64,000 nt of DNA, taken from assembly GCF_023101085.1 (NCBI RefSeq), contig NZ_CP064703.1, forward strand, positions 868,001 to 932,000. The letters run 5' to 3'. Shown piece after piece: positions 44,413 through 54,070 of the stretch. Made by a program: the position numbers and the translations under genes. The number at the start of each line of letters is the position of its first letter. Position 1 is the stretch's first letter. The DNA is from Bradyrhizobium sp. 170 (lineage in GTDB: Bacteria; Pseudomonadota; Alphaproteobacteria; Rhizobiales; Xanthobacteraceae). The notes beneath the pieces were generated by a model that worked only from the letters and a program-made list of their open reading frames with translations, had not been told where the DNA came from and searched no databases.

Positions 44413-45402
44413 ATGATCCGTCGCATTCTGCCGCTCGTCGCCGGATTGCTCTGGGCGAGTTCGGCCTTCGCTGCCGATCATACCCTGCTCAATGTGTCCT
44501 ACGATCCGACGCGCGAGCTCTACGCCGATTTCAACAAGGCGTTCGCCGCGGCCTATCAAAAGGAAGCCGGCAAGAGTGTGGAGATCAAGCAGTCGCATGG
44601 CGGCTCGGGCTCGCAGGCGCGCGCGGTGATCGACGGCCTGCAGGCCGACATCGTCACGCTGGCGCTGGCCTATGACATCGACGCCATCGCCGCCAAGGGG
44701 CTGGTGGCGCCCGACTGGCAGAAGCGTCTGTCGCTGAATGCATCGCCCTATACGTCCACGATCGTATTCCTGGTGCGCAAGGGCAATCCCAAGGCCATCA
44801 AGGATTGGGACGATCTGATCAAGCCCGGTGTGCAGGTGATCACGCCGAACCCGAAGACGTCAGGCGGCGCGCGCTGGAACTACCTGGCGGCGTGGGGCTT
44901 TGCCGAAAAGAAATTCGGTTCCGCCGACAAGGCGAAGCAATTCGTCGGCGATCTTTTCAAGAACGTGCCGGTGCTCGACACCGGTGCGCGCGGCTCGACG
45001 GTGACCTTCGTCGAGCGCGGCGTCGGCGACGTCCTGCTGGCGTGGGAGAACGAGGCGTTCCTGGCGCAGCGCGAATTCGGCAAGGACAAGTTCGAGATCG
45101 TGGCGCCGCCGCTGTCGATCCTCGCCGAGCCGCCGGTGGCGGTCGTCGACAGGGTTACCGATAAAAAAGGCACCCGCGCGGTTGCCGAGGCCTACCTGAA
45201 GTACTGGTATACCAAGGAAGGTCAGGAAATTGCCGCACGCAATTCCTATCGTCCGCGCGATTCGGAGATCGCGAGGGAATACGAAAAATCTTTCGCCAAG
45301 GTCGAACTTTTCACCATCGATGACGTTTTTGGTGGTTGGACCAAGGCGCAGAAGGATCACTTCGGCGAAGGCGGCATTTTCGACCAGATTTACAAGAATT
45401 GA
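44413..45402 (+). CDS. sbp: Sulfate/thiosulfate-binding periplasmic protein
   Basis: Receptor of the CysTWA sulfate importer, about 329 residues. Residues 1-21 are a signal peptide ([21 protein letters not shown]). The family patterns [45 protein letters not shown] and [13 protein letters not shown] identify the sulfate-binding fold. GGAGAT lies 9 bases upstream of ATG 44413. Could be named cysP or sbp; both bind sulfate and thiosulfate. Confidence 0.95.
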   Translation: MIRRILPLVAGLLWASSAFAADHTLLNVSYDPTRELYADFNKAFAAAYQKEAGKSVEIKQSHGGSGSQARAVIDGLQADIVTLALAYDIDAIAAKGLVAPDWQKRLSLNASPYTSTIVFLVRKGNPKAIKDWDDLIKPGVQVITPNPKTSGGARWNYLAAWGFAEKKFGSADKAKQFVGDLFKNVPVLDTGARGSTVTFVERGVGDVLLAWENEAFLAQREFGKDKFEIVAPPLSILAEPPVAVVDRVTDKKGTRAVAEAYLKYWYTKEGQEIAARNSYRPRDSEIAREYEKSFAKVELFTIDDVFGGWTKAQKDHFGEGGIFDQIYKN

Positions 45403-45441
45403 TCTGGCCGACGGCCAGCCGTAGCGGAAGCAGGGGGATTT

Positions 45442-46278
45442 GTGAGCACAGCGGTCGCACGGCGAAGCAGCTTGCCCGGGTTCGGGCTCACCATGGGCCT
45501 GACCCTGACATGGCTCTCCGTTATCATCCTCATCCCGCTCGCCGGCCTGTTCCTCAAGACGCTCGAGCTTTCGCCGGGACAGTTCTGGGATATCCTCACC
45601 AGCCGCCGCACCCTCAACGCGCTGAAGATTTCGTTCGGCCTCTCCTTTGCCGCCGCCTGTGTCAATCTGGTGATGGGGACGATCATCGTGTGGGCGCTGG
45701 TGCGGTATCGCTTTCCGGGCCGGCGGCTGTTCGACGCCATCGTCGACATTCCCTTTGCGCTGCCGACCGCGGTCGCGGGCGTGGCGCTGACGCAATTGTT
45801 CGCGCAAAAGGGCTGGCTCGGCGCGCCGCTCGCCGAACTCGGCATCAAGGTGGCGTTCACGCCGATCGGGATTTTCATCGCGATGGTCTTCATCGGCATT
45901 CCGTTCGTGGTGCGGACGGTTCAACCAGTGCTGATCGATCTCGATCCTGAAATCGAGGAGGCGGCCGCGAGCCTCGGCGCCAACCGCTGGCATACGGTGT
46001 TCCGGGTGATCCTGCCGAGTCTGATCCCGGCGCTGCTGACAGGTTTTGCGCTGGCATTCGCGCGCGCCGTCGGTGAATACGGTTCGGTCATTTTCATTGC
46101 CGGCAATCTGCCGAACGTGTCGGAAATCGCGCCGCTCCTGATCGTGATCAGGCTGTCCGAATTTCGTTATGCCGATGCGACGGCCATCGCCGTCATCATG
46201 CTGCTGGCTTCGTTCCTGATCATCCTCGTCGTCAATCGCCTGCAACGCTGGGCGCAAACCCGCATTCCCGCGCATTGA
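45442..46278 (+). CDS. cysT: Sulfate ABC transporter permease CysT
   Basis: Inner-membrane subunit, 278 residues, six helices. Shows MGLTLTWLSVIILIPLAGLFLKT, DIPFALPTAVAGVAL and the EAA loop EEAAASLGANRWHTVFRVILPS, which contacts CysA. Start GTG with CAGGGGGA before it. Pairs with CysW encoded 10 bases later. Also known as CysU. Confidence 0.95.
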   Translation: MSTAVARRSSLPGFGLTMGLTLTWLSVIILIPLAGLFLKTLELSPGQFWDILTSRRTLNALKISFGLSFAAACVNLVMGTIIVWALVRYRFPGRRLFDAIVDIPFALPTAVAGVALTQLFAQKGWLGAPLAELGIKVAFTPIGIFIAMVFIGIPFVVRTVQPVLIDLDPEIEEAAASLGANRWHTVFRVILPSLIPALLTGFALAFARAVGEYGSVIFIAGNLPNVSEIAPLLIVIRLSEFRYADATAIAVIMLLASFLIILVVNRLQRWAQTRIPAH

Positions 46279-46288
46279 GGACCTGACG

Positions 46289-47263
46289 ATGTCGACGCAA
46301 ACGAGCTTTGTGACTCCAGCGACGCCGCTAGGGGCCTACGCGTCAACGACGGACCTCGCGATCTCTCCACCGTCGCACCGCGACGCGCGCGACCGGGCAC
46401 GCGCGGTTGGTTCACCAAGAGACCTGCGGACCGAGCCGGCACCCGTCCGCTTTATCATCATCGCGCTTGCCGTCACCTTCCTCACCGTCTTTGTCGTGCT
46501 GCCGCTGGCCGTGGTGTTCGCATCGGCCTTTTCGAAAGGCATCAGCGCCTATGTCACTGCGCTCGCCGAGCCGGAGGCGCTTTCCGCGATCAGGCTGACG
46601 CTATTGGTTGCGGCGATCTCGGTCACGCTTAATCTCGTCTTCGGCGTGATCGCGGCCTGGGCAATCGCGAAATTCGAATTCCGCGGCAAGACCTTCCTGA
46701 TCACGCTGATCGACCTGCCGTTCTCGGTCAGCCCGGTCATCTCGGGCCTCGTCTTCGTGCTCCTGTTCGGCGCCCAGGGCTATTGGGGCACGTGGCTGCA
46801 GGCGAACAACGTCCACATCCTGTTCGCGGTGCCGGGCATTGCGCTCGCCACCATCTTCGTGACCTTCCCGTTTGTCGCCCGCTCACTGATCCCCTTGATG
46901 CAGGAGCAGGGCACGCAGGAGGAGGAAGCGGCGACCTCGCTCGGAGCGTCAGGCCTGCAGACCTTCTTCCGCGTCACTCTGCCCAATATCAAATGGGGCC
47001 TGTTGTATGGCGTACTGCTGTGCAACGCGCGCGCCATGGGCGAGTTCGGCGCGGTGTCTGTTGTGTCGGGCCATATCCGCGGCGAGACCAACACCATGCC
47101 GCTGCTGGTCGAAATTCTCTATAATGAGTATCAATTCGTGGCGTCGTTTGCGATTGCCTCGCTGCTGGCGATGCTGGCCCTGATTACGCTGGTCGTGAAG
47201 ACCGTTCTCGAACAGCGTCTGGACGAAGGACAAACCCCAAGGGACGATCCACGTGACCATTGA
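46289..47263 (+). CDS. cysW: Sulfate ABC transporter permease CysW
   Basis: Second permease, 324 residues. It has a longer than usual N terminus (about 50 residues, cytoplasmic and charged) before the first helix [19 protein letters not shown]. Typical CysW elements are [20 protein letters not shown] and the EAA loop [19 protein letters not shown]. Its last 11 bases overlap the start of cysA, indicating coupling. Confidence 0.95.
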   Translation: MSTQTSFVTPATPLGAYASTTDLAISPPSHRDARDRARAVGSPRDLRTEPAPVRFIIIALAVTFLTVFVVLPLAVVFASAFSKGISAYVTALAEPEALSAIRLTLLVAAISVTLNLVFGVIAAWAIAKFEFRGKTFLITLIDLPFSVSPVISGLVFVLLFGAQGYWGTWLQANNVHILFAVPGIALATIFVTFPFVARSLIPLMQEQGTQEEEAATSLGASGLQTFFRVTLPNIKWGLLYGVLLCNARAMGEFGAVSVVSGHIRGETNTMPLLVEILYNEYQFVASFAIASLLAMLALITLVVKTVLEQRLDEGQTPRDDPRDH

Positions 47264-48302
47264 AGTCAAAAATATCGTCAAGAAATTCGGCGCGTTCGCC
47301 GCCCTCGACAATGTCGATCTGAAGGTTGGCAAGGGCGAATTGCTGGCGCTGCTTGGTCCGTCCGGTTCGGGCAAGACCACGCTGTTGCGGATCATCGCCG
47401 GCCTCGACTGGCCCGACGCCGGCGAGGTGCGGATCGATGGCGAGGATGCGCTGGGACACGGCGCGAGCGAGCGCCATGTCGGCTTCGTGTTCCAGCACTA
47501 CGCGCTGTTCCGCCACATGACGGTGTTCGAAAACGTTGCCTTTGGCCTGCGCGTGCAGCCGCGCGCCATCCGCAAGGACGAGGCCACGATCCGCGCCCGC
47601 GTGAAGGAATTGCTCGATCTCGTGCAGCTCGACTGGCTGGCTAACCGCTATCCCAGCCAGTTGTCCGGCGGCCAGCGGCAGCGCATTGCGCTGGCGCGTG
47701 CGCTCGCGATCGAGCCGCGCATCCTGCTGCTCGACGAGCCCTTTGGCGCACTCGATGCCAAGGTGCGCAAGGAGCTGCGGCAATGGCTGCGCTCGCTGCA
47801 TTCCGAAATCCACGTCACCTCGATCTTCGTCACCCATGACCAGGAAGAGGCGCTGGAAGTCGCTAACCGCGTGGTTGTCATGGACAAGGGCCGGATCGAG
47901 CAGATCGGCACGCCGGGCGATGTCTATGACAATCCCGCCACCGCCTTCGTCCACGGCTTCATCGGCGAGTCGATCGTGCTGCCGGTGGAGGTTACCGGCG
48001 GCTCGGTGCGGCTCTGCGGCCGGCCGCTCAATATTGCCGCCGAAGGCGCGGCCTCCGGCGCCTCAAAGCTGTTCGTCCGCCGCCACGACATGCAGATCGG
48101 GCCGGCGGGAACCGGCTCGCTGGAGGGCGCGGTGCGCCATGTCCGCTCGTTCGGCCCGATTCAGCGGGCGGAGGTCGCGCTCTCGGGCGGTGAGGGCAAG
48201 ACCGTGATCGAGATCGATGCCCCCCGGGACCGGGAACTCCAAGCCGGCGAGATTATCGGCCTGCAGCCCCGCCGTTACCGGATCTTTGCCGCCCAGGAGT
48301 GA
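47253..48302 (+). CDS. cysA: Sulfate ABC transporter ATP-binding protein CysA
   Basis: ATPase of the sulfate importer, 349 residues, start GTG. Walker [10 protein letters not shown] near residue 36, signature LSGGQRQR near 134, Walker [13 protein letters not shown] near 153, and switch [10 protein letters not shown] near 190. The C-terminal TOBE-like domain from about 240 is regulatory. Ends the plus-strand sulfur arm; a repeat element follows. Confidence 0.96.
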   Translation: MTIEVKNIVKKFGAFAALDNVDLKVGKGELLALLGPSGSGKTTLLRIIAGLDWPDAGEVRIDGEDALGHGASERHVGFVFQHYALFRHMTVFENVAFGLRVQPRAIRKDEATIRARVKELLDLVQLDWLANRYPSQLSGGQRQRIALARALAIEPRILLLDEPFGALDAKVRKELRQWLRSLHSEIHVTSIFVTHDQEEALEVANRVVVMDKGRIEQIGTPGDVYDNPATAFVHGFIGESIVLPVEVTGGSVRLCGRPLNIAAEGAASGASKLFVRRHDMQIGPAGTGSLEGAVRHVRSFGPIQRAEVALSGGEGKTVIEIDAPRDRELQAGEIIGLQPRRYRIFAAQE

Positions 48303-48320
48303 TTTCGTAGCCCCGTAGCT

Positions 48321-48414
48321 CGTAGCCCGGATGGAGCGCGGCGTAATCCGGGGCCGCTTGCCACGCGGATGGACCGTTCCCGGATTGCGCTTCGCTCCAT
48401 CCGGGTTACGGGCA
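48321..48414. repeat. TAGCCCGGATGGAGCG-family intergenic repeat, copy 2
   Basis: TAGCCCGGATGGAGCGCGGC and the inverted GCGCTTCGCTCCATCCGGGT form a long stem. Related to the element at 15241-15332. Confidence 0.75.
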
Positions 48415-48523
48415 TTGCGCCCAGGGCTGACCCCAAAATCGCACCCCCGTTCACCATTCAGCCACGGTTGGTATGCAACAACGGCCGCGTCCAGCCTTCG
48501 GGATTCTTTGGGGGATTCTTTCA

Positions 48524-49021
48524 GTGAAACGGGCGACTACCGCCATTATCGGGCTTTTGCTGCTTGCCGGCTGCTCGGCAGACGTCAAAATCCCGGATCA
48601 GCCGGCCATGTATCTCGACATGGCGCAACCCGGGGCCACGCTCGATCCGGTCGCGGCGGCGATCATGATCTCGCAGTACCGCCAGAACAACGGCCTCGGT
48701 ACCGTGGTGGTCGATCCCGAGCTGACCAGGCTCGCCGAGCAGCAGTCGCAGGCGATGGCGGCGCGTAACAAGATGGACCACAATGTGAAGGGCCCGCTGG
48801 AGAAGCGGCTGGGCGCCTCCGGCTATCCGGCGAAGCTCGCCGTCGAAAATGTCTCGGCCGGCTATCACACTTTGGCGGAAGCCTTCTCCGGCTGGCGCGA
48901 TTCGCCGCCGCACAAGGCCAATATGCTCAAGAACGGTGTCACAAAATTGGGCATCGCGGCGGCTTATGCTCCAGGCACCAAATACAAGGTGTTCTGGACG
49001 CTCATCCTTGCATCAACCTGA
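48524..49021 (+). CDS. CAP-superfamily (SCP-like) lipoprotein
   Basis: 165 residues, start GTG after GGGGGATTCTTTCA. The N terminus VKRATTAIIGLLLLAGC is a lipoprotein signal with lipobox LLAGC, so the mature protein is a membrane-anchored lipoprotein. The CAP domain shows the PELTRLAEQQSQAMAARNKM and ENVSAGYHTLAEAFSGWRDSPPHKANML patterns. His and Glu of the classic CAP cavity are in DHN and ENV. Role unknown. An upstream ATG at 48473 would give a long unnatural leader. Confidence 0.85.
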   Translation: MKRATTAIIGLLLLAGCSADVKIPDQPAMYLDMAQPGATLDPVAAAIMISQYRQNNGLGTVVVDPELTRLAEQQSQAMAARNKMDHNVKGPLEKRLGASGYPAKLAVENVSAGYHTLAEAFSGWRDSPPHKANMLKNGVTKLGIAAAYAPGTKYKVFWTLILAST

Positions 49022-49157
49022 AGCAGGTCCGGTTACGGGCTTCGATGCCTCACAAGGCGGTAAACTCGGCGTGATCCTTGCTTCGATCTCGCCGATTGAC
49101 GCCGTCGCGAACTGTCGCCACGGTGCCGGCCTCTCTGTCCACTGATCGACGGTCACG

Positions 49158-50333
49158 ATGGATCATTCAAACCCCGCGCCCGCAACCACACCTGCCAAAG
49201 CGCAGCGCGTGCTGGTCCTGCAGGGTGGCGGCGCGCTCGGCTCCTATCAGGCGGGCGCCTTTCAGGCGCTGTGTCGCGCAGGCTTCGAACCGGAATGGGT
49301 CGCGGGCATCTCGATCGGGGCCATCAATGCCGCGATCATTGCCGGCAATGGCCCTGAAACGCGCGTCGATCGCCTCAAGGAATTCTGGGAGATGGTGTCG
49401 TCTCCGGTGTCGTGGAGTCCGGTGACGTCGGGCGACCGCGCGCGCTCGCTGTTCAACGAAACCAGTGCCGCGCTGATTGCCACCTTCGGCGTGCCCGGAT
49501 TCTTCACGCCGCGGATTCCGCCCGCGCCCTTGTGGCCACCCGGCAGCCCGCAATCGCAGAGCTATTACGACACCGCGCCGTTGAAGAAGACGCTGGAGCG
49601 GCTGGTCGACTTCGATCGCATCAACGATCTGAAGACGCGGCTCAGCATCGGCGCGGTCGGCGTGGCTTCGGGGAATCTGAAATATTTCGACAATTTCGAG
49701 TTCAGAAAGCTCGGCAAGAAGATCGGGCCGGAGCACGTCATGGCCTCCGGCGCGCTGCCGCCGGGCTTTCCTTCCGTCGAGGTCGAAGGCGAGCACTACT
49801 GGGACGGCGGCATCGCTTCCAACACGCCGCTCGATCACGTGCTGGACGAAGAATTCAACCGCGATCTCCTGATCTTCCAGGTCGACCTGTTCAGCGCGCG
49901 CGGCGACCTGCCGACGTCGCTGCTTGAGGCCGCCGAGCGGGAAAAGGACATCCGTTATTCCAGCCGCACCCGCATGAGTACCGACAAGAACAAGCAGATC
50001 CACAACGCGCGGAAGGCGGTGCGCGATCTGCTCGGCAAATTACCGGATCATTTGAACAACGATCCGTCGGTCGAATTCCTGCGCAAGGCTTCGAAGGAAA
50101 ACACCGTCACGGTCGTGCACCTGATTTACAAGAGCAAGAATTACGAATCCTCGTCCAAGGATTACGACTTTTCGCATGTCGCCATGGTCGAGCATTGGAA
50201 CGCAGGCGTCCGCGACGTTCATCAGTCGATGCGTCACAAGGATGTGCTCGAGCGCCCGCAATCCGGCGCGACCATGATGGCCTACGATATGACGGGGGAT
50301 GCTCCCAAATCCCCCGGAGCCAAGCAGGAGTGA
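49158..50333 (+). CDS. Patatin-like phospholipase with DUF3734-type C terminus
   Basis: 391 residues. Oxyanion loop QGGGALGSYQ at 22-31, nucleophile GISIG at 50-54 (Ser52), and Asp in WDGGIASNTPLD near 215. The C-terminal 100 residues (HLIYKSKNYE, HWNAGVRDVHQSM) match the DUF3734 extension. It ends five bases before bdhA, a pairing frequently seen in Bradyrhizobium relatives, suggesting a part in polyhydroxybutyrate or membrane-lipid turnover. Cytoplasmic. It is a distinct paralogue of the urease-operon patatin. Confidence 0.88.
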   Translation: MDHSNPAPATTPAKAQRVLVLQGGGALGSYQAGAFQALCRAGFEPEWVAGISIGAINAAIIAGNGPETRVDRLKEFWEMVSSPVSWSPVTSGDRARSLFNETSAALIATFGVPGFFTPRIPPAPLWPPGSPQSQSYYDTAPLKKTLERLVDFDRINDLKTRLSIGAVGVASGNLKYFDNFEFRKLGKKIGPEHVMASGALPPGFPSVEVEGEHYWDGGIASNTPLDHVLDEEFNRDLLIFQVDLFSARGDLPTSLLEAAEREKDIRYSSRTRMSTDKNKQIHNARKAVRDLLGKLPDHLNNDPSVEFLRKASKENTVTVVHLIYKSKNYESSSKDYDFSHVAMVEHWNAGVRDVHQSMRHKDVLERPQSGATMMAYDMTGDAPKSPGAKQE

Positions 50334-50338
50334 ATGCA

Positions 50339-51127
50339 ATGGGTACATTAAAAGGCAAGACCGCCGTCGTGACCGGCTCGACCAGTGGCATCGGATTGGC
50401 TTATGCGCGCGCTTTCGCCGGCGCCGGCGCCAATATCGTTCTCAATGGCATGGGCGTCCCGGCCGATATCGAGCGCGAGCGTTCCGGCATCGAGACCGAT
50501 TTCAAGGTACGCGCGGTGCATTCGCCCGCCGACATGACCAAGCCCGCCGAAATCGCCGAAATGGTCGCGCTCGGCGAGAAGACCTTCGGCTCGGTCGACA
50601 TCCTCGTCAACAATGCCGGCATCCAGTTCGTCGCCCCGATCGAGGAGTTTCCGATCGAGAAATGGGACGCGATCATTGCGATCAATCTGTCATCGGCATT
50701 TCATGCCATCCGCGCCGCGGTGCCCGGCATGAAGAAGCGCGGCTGGGGCCGCATCATCAACACCGCTTCCGCGCATTCGCTGGTGGCTTCGCCTTTCAAG
50801 TCGGCCTATGTCTCTGCCAAGCACGGCATCGCCGGGCTGACAAAAACGGTGGCGCTGGAGGTTGCGACCTTCAAGATCACCTGCAACTGCATCAGCCCGG
50901 GCTATGTCTGGACGCCGCTGGTCGAGCACCAGATCCCCGAGACCATGAAGGCGCGCAACATGACCAAGGAGCAGGTCATCAAGGACGTGCTTCTTGACGC
51001 CCAGCCGACCAAGGAGTTCGTGACGTCAGAGCAGGTTGCTGCGCTGGCACTGTTCCTGTGCAGCGACGATGCCGCCCAGATCACCGGGTCCAACTACTCC
51101 ATCGACGGCGGCTGGATCGCCGCATAG
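50339..51127 (+). CDS. bdhA: 3-hydroxybutyrate dehydrogenase
   Basis: SDR oxidising (R)-3-hydroxybutyrate to acetoacetate with NAD, 262 residues. TGSTSGIGLAYA binds NAD, NNAGIQFVAPIEEFP and YVSAKHG (Tyr and Lys catalytic) follow, and the C terminus CNCISPGYVWTPLVEHQIPE is typical of BdhA rather than other SDRs. ATG 50339 has AGGAG at 50326-50330. Part of polyhydroxybutyrate breakdown. Coupled to the patatin gene upstream. Confidence 0.95.
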   Translation: MGTLKGKTAVVTGSTSGIGLAYARAFAGAGANIVLNGMGVPADIERERSGIETDFKVRAVHSPADMTKPAEIAEMVALGEKTFGSVDILVNNAGIQFVAPIEEFPIEKWDAIIAINLSSAFHAIRAAVPGMKKRGWGRIINTASAHSLVASPFKSAYVSAKHGIAGLTKTVALEVATFKITCNCISPGYVWTPLVEHQIPETMKARNMTKEQVIKDVLLDAQPTKEFVTSEQVAALALFLCSDDAAQITGSNYSIDGGWIAA

Positions 51128-51169
51128 AAATTGCGAGCTGGCCGAGCGCGCGCACCCTCAATCCCATGG

Positions 51170-51254
51170 AGTTTTCGAGCGAAAGCCTGCCCCGGACTTG
51201 ATCCGGGGTGGGTACCGGTTCGCTTGAAGAAAACGCGTCAAGACAAAAGTCCGG
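51170..51254. repeat. GCGTTTTCGAGCGAAG-family repeat, copy 3
   Basis: GAGTTTTCGAGCGAAAGCC to GCTTGAAGAAAACGCGTCAA, same family as 25701 and 36611. It follows bdhA. Confidence 0.75.
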
Positions 51255-51260
51255 GGCTTC

Positions 51261-51308
51261 TGATTCCAGGGCTTCGGTCCTGATTCAAGGGCTTCGGTCC
51301 TGATTCAA
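51261..51308. repeat. Two and a half tandem 20-bp repeats
   Basis: TGATTCCAGGGCTTCGGTCC, then TGATTCAAGGGCTTCGGTCC, then TGATTCAA. It lies just downstream of the tauE-like gene's stop. Internal dyad GATTCAATCAGAACCG may act as a weak end signal. Confidence 0.75.
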
Positions 51309-51323
51309 TCAGAACCGAATGCA

Positions 51324-52154
51324 CTAATGGGTGGCGGTCCTGGCAATCGCCGCGACACTCGCCGTCGACAAATGCAGCTCACTGAAGGCAAGCTTGCTGG
51401 CGACCAGAATCAGCACCAAGGCCAGCACCAGCCGCAGCACCGTCTCCGGGACGCGAACCGCACAGTAGCTGCCGATCACGATGCCGGGCAGCGAGCCTAT
51501 CAGCAGCACACCCATCAGCGCCCAGTCGACCGAGCCCAGCGCCCAGTGGCCGATGCCGGCGACCAGCGTCAGCGGCACGGCGTGTGCAATGTCGGAGCCG
51601 ACGATGCTTGACATCGGCAGGCGCGGATAGAGCAGCAACAGCGCGGTGACGCCAACCGCGCCGGCGCCGACGGACGAAATCGAGACCAGCACACCGAGCG
51701 CCACGCCGACTAGCACGGTCGCGTTGCCGGTCGTCGAGGCGCCGAGCCGTTCCATGCGCTTGCGGTATCGATCCATGATCGCCTTGCGGAAGATCAACGA
51801 CGTCGCCGTGAGGATGAGCGCAAAGCACAGCACCAGATTGATCAGGCTGCGCGCGGAATCCCCTTTGAGTTCGAGCTGCCACAGCACAAGCAGCGTGACG
51901 ATGCTCGCCGGAATGCTGCCGCTGGCGAGACGGATCACCGCCGGCCAGTGAATGCTGCGGGCCACGCCATGCACCAGGCTGCCGCCGGTCTTGGTCGCCG
52001 CGGCGTAGAGCAGGTCGGTGCCGACTGCGGTGGAGGGGTGGACGCCGAACAGCAGGATCAGCAACGGCGTCATCAGCGAGCCGCCGCCGACGCCCGTCAT
52101 TCCGACCAGCAGTCCGACGCCGAATCCCGACGCTACGTAGAGGGGATCAATCAT
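51324..52154 (-). CDS. TauE/SafE-family sulfite or anion exporter
   Basis: 276-residue membrane protein with about eight helices; DUF81 signature GVGLLVGMTGVGGGSLMTPLLILLFGVHPSTAVGTDLLYAA occupies the N terminus. ATG 52152-52154 was chosen although no clear Shine-Dalgarno precedes it; upstream in-frame sequence would break the first helix. Substrate unknown, though sulfite export is a known role for family members. It is about 3 kb beyond the sulfur regulon, so a link is only suggestive. Confidence 0.85.
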   Translation of the reverse strand: MIDPLYVASGFGVGLLVGMTGVGGGSLMTPLLILLFGVHPSTAVGTDLLYAAATKTGGSLVHGVARSIHWPAVIRLASGSIPASIVTLLVLWQLELKGDSARSLINLVLCFALILTATSLIFRKAIMDRYRKRMERLGASTTGNATVLVGVALGVLVSISSVGAGAVGVTALLLLYPRLPMSSIVGSDIAHAVPLTLVAGIGHWALGSVDWALMGVLLIGSLPGIVIGSYCAVRVPETVLRLVLALVLILVASKLAFSELHLSTASVAAIARTATH

Positions 52155-52434
52155 GTAGGGGAGAAAGTTCCAGTTGCATGCTCGATTATATAGCAGCGCC
52201 GCCGCAGGGGGCCTAACAATCGTGCCGGTTTGGCTGAAATAAGAATGTTTCTTGCGCACATCGGAGTCCGCTGGTTTTTTTCCCCATTATGCCAGCGCCG
52301 GACGATAACGACGTCCTGCCGCCTCACATGAGGCAACCGTCAGACGGCAGCGGCCAGCACACTCGGGATCGTCTGTTTCCAGGGGCAGGCTGGCGCAAGT
52401 GCGCCGCACATCAATGCCAGTTGGGCCGCCCGGA

Positions 52435-53793
52435 TCAGCGTTTGCCGAACGCCAGCACGTGCAGTCCGAGCCGCCGGCGCACGATCCAGAACAGCAGCAC
52501 CGTCTCGAACGCCAGCGAGATCGAGGTCGCGGCCGCAGCACCATGGCCGCCGAAGCGCGGCACCAGCATCACGCACAGCACGAGGTTCATGACGAAAGCG
52601 AGCGCATAGGCCAGCGCGCAGATGTGCTGGTGGCCGAGCATGTTGAGCAGTCGCTCGACCGGGCCGATGGCGGATCGTACCACGAGGCCAATTGCGGCAA
52701 TGAACATGATGTCGTAGCCGACCACGAATTGCGGTCCGAACAGCCACAGCAGCGGCTTGCCAAGCGCCAGCAGCAGGATGGTCGCGGCCAGCGACGGCCA
52801 GAATGTCCATTGGATCGCGTGCGCCACATAGGCCGACAGCCGCGCCTTGTCGCCCTGCGCGTGGTACTCGGCAAAGCGATGCGCCGTCGTCGCCGCCATC
52901 GCATAGTGGATGAAGGAGACCAGTGCCAGCGTCTTCACCACGGCGAAATAGACACCGACTTCTTCGGAGGAGCGGAACTGCTGCAGCACCAGCACGTCGG
53001 TGTAGGACAACAGCAGATAAAAGCTTTCGACCATCAGGATCGGCAGCGAGACCGCGAGCCAGCCGCGGAAGTCATAGGCCTTCGGGCCAGGCTCGATGTG
53101 GCCGCCGAGCCTGCGGTTCAGCACGATCATCTGGCCGATCATCGCGATCCATACCGCGGCGGCACTGGCCCACATCGCGGCGGTGGCGCCGAGATTGAAG
53201 CCGAGCGCAAAGGCGCCGGCGGTCAGGCCGATGATCAGCGACTGCCGCACGATGAACTGCGGCATCAGGCCGAGCCGCATCCAGTCATGCGAGCGCGCGA
53301 TGCCGTCCTGGGTGTTGGCGACGACAAAGGCCGGCAGCGTCAGGCAGCCGATATAGAGGGGAACGATCGCGTTGGCGTCGATCCACGGCGACAATCCCTT
53401 CACCATGCTCGCCAGCAGCAGCGAAACGATTGAGGAGACGGCGAACGTGATCCATCGGCTGCCGGAGAGGAAGCCGCGCAGCAGGGCATGTTCGCCGCGG
53501 GTTCGATACTCCGGAATGATCTTCTGCGCGGATGCCGAGATGCCGAAATCCATCATGCTGCCGAGCAGCAGCACCCAGGTCCAGACATAGACATAGACGC
53601 CGTAATCCGAGCCGCCCATCCAGCGCGCCAGCAGGATCTGCGCGAAATAGGCGAGCGCTGCGCTGAAGACGCGGATGATGAAGATGGTGCCGGCCAGCCG
53701 CCTGGTGACGGAGGCTTCACTGGAGCCGCCAAGCAGGGACCGCAGGCGCGCGATCAGGCCGGCAGGTGAAGCGGTTGCGGATTGCGTATCCAT
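52435..53793 (-). CDS. Polysaccharide flippase (Wzx/MATE-like, oligosaccharide flippase family)
   Basis: About 452 residues with 12 or more helices, typical of lipid-linked oligosaccharide flippases: RLAGTIFIIRVFSAALAYFAQILLARWMG at the N terminus and VYFAVVKTLALVSFIHYA in the middle. Either ATG 53793 (used) or GTG 53802 is possible. No glycosyltransferase genes are adjacent, so the polymer is unknown. Inner membrane. Confidence 0.83.
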   Translation of the reverse strand: MDTQSATASPAGLIARLRSLLGGSSEASVTRRLAGTIFIIRVFSAALAYFAQILLARWMGGSDYGVYVYVWTWVLLLGSMMDFGISASAQKIIPEYRTRGEHALLRGFLSGSRWITFAVSSIVSLLLASMVKGLSPWIDANAIVPLYIGCLTLPAFVVANTQDGIARSHDWMRLGLMPQFIVRQSLIIGLTAGAFALGFNLGATAAMWASAAAVWIAMIGQMIVLNRRLGGHIEPGPKAYDFRGWLAVSLPILMVESFYLLLSYTDVLVLQQFRSSEEVGVYFAVVKTLALVSFIHYAMAATTAHRFAEYHAQGDKARLSAYVAHAIQWTFWPSLAATILLLALGKPLLWLFGPQFVVGYDIMFIAAIGLVVRSAIGPVERLLNMLGHQHICALAYALAFVMNLVLCVMLVPRFGGHGAAAATSISLAFETVLLFWIVRRRLGLHVLAFGKR

Positions 53794-53896
53794 CACGGCC
53801 ACAAGGGTGCATCCCCGAAACGCGCCGCGAGGCGGCGGCGATGGCCGGATGTATCAACCATTCGTTAAGATTCGGTTGGGTGGGAGCCTCCCCGGG

Positions 53897-54063
53897 CGTC
53901 GTCCCTGCGAACGCAGGGACCCATACCGCGTGATCCATCGAGGGAGTGTGGTCGCCGACGCTCTGCCAACTACCGCTGCGGCTTGCTGAAGCAAAGCCGT
54001 CTCCCCCTCCTGCCCATTCCGCCGGCCGCGGCGTATGGGCCCCTGCGTTCGCAGGGGCGACGA
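53897..54063. repeat. CGTCGTCCCTGCG-family palindromic repeat
   Basis: Left CGTCGTCCCTGCGAACGCAG and right CCCTGCGTTCGCAGGGGCGA are inverted; interior has ACCCATACCGCGTGATCCAT and GCCGGCCGCGGCGTATGGG, matching 14857-15066 except for the palindromic inserts. Confidence 0.85.
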
Positions 54064-54070
54064 GAAACCG

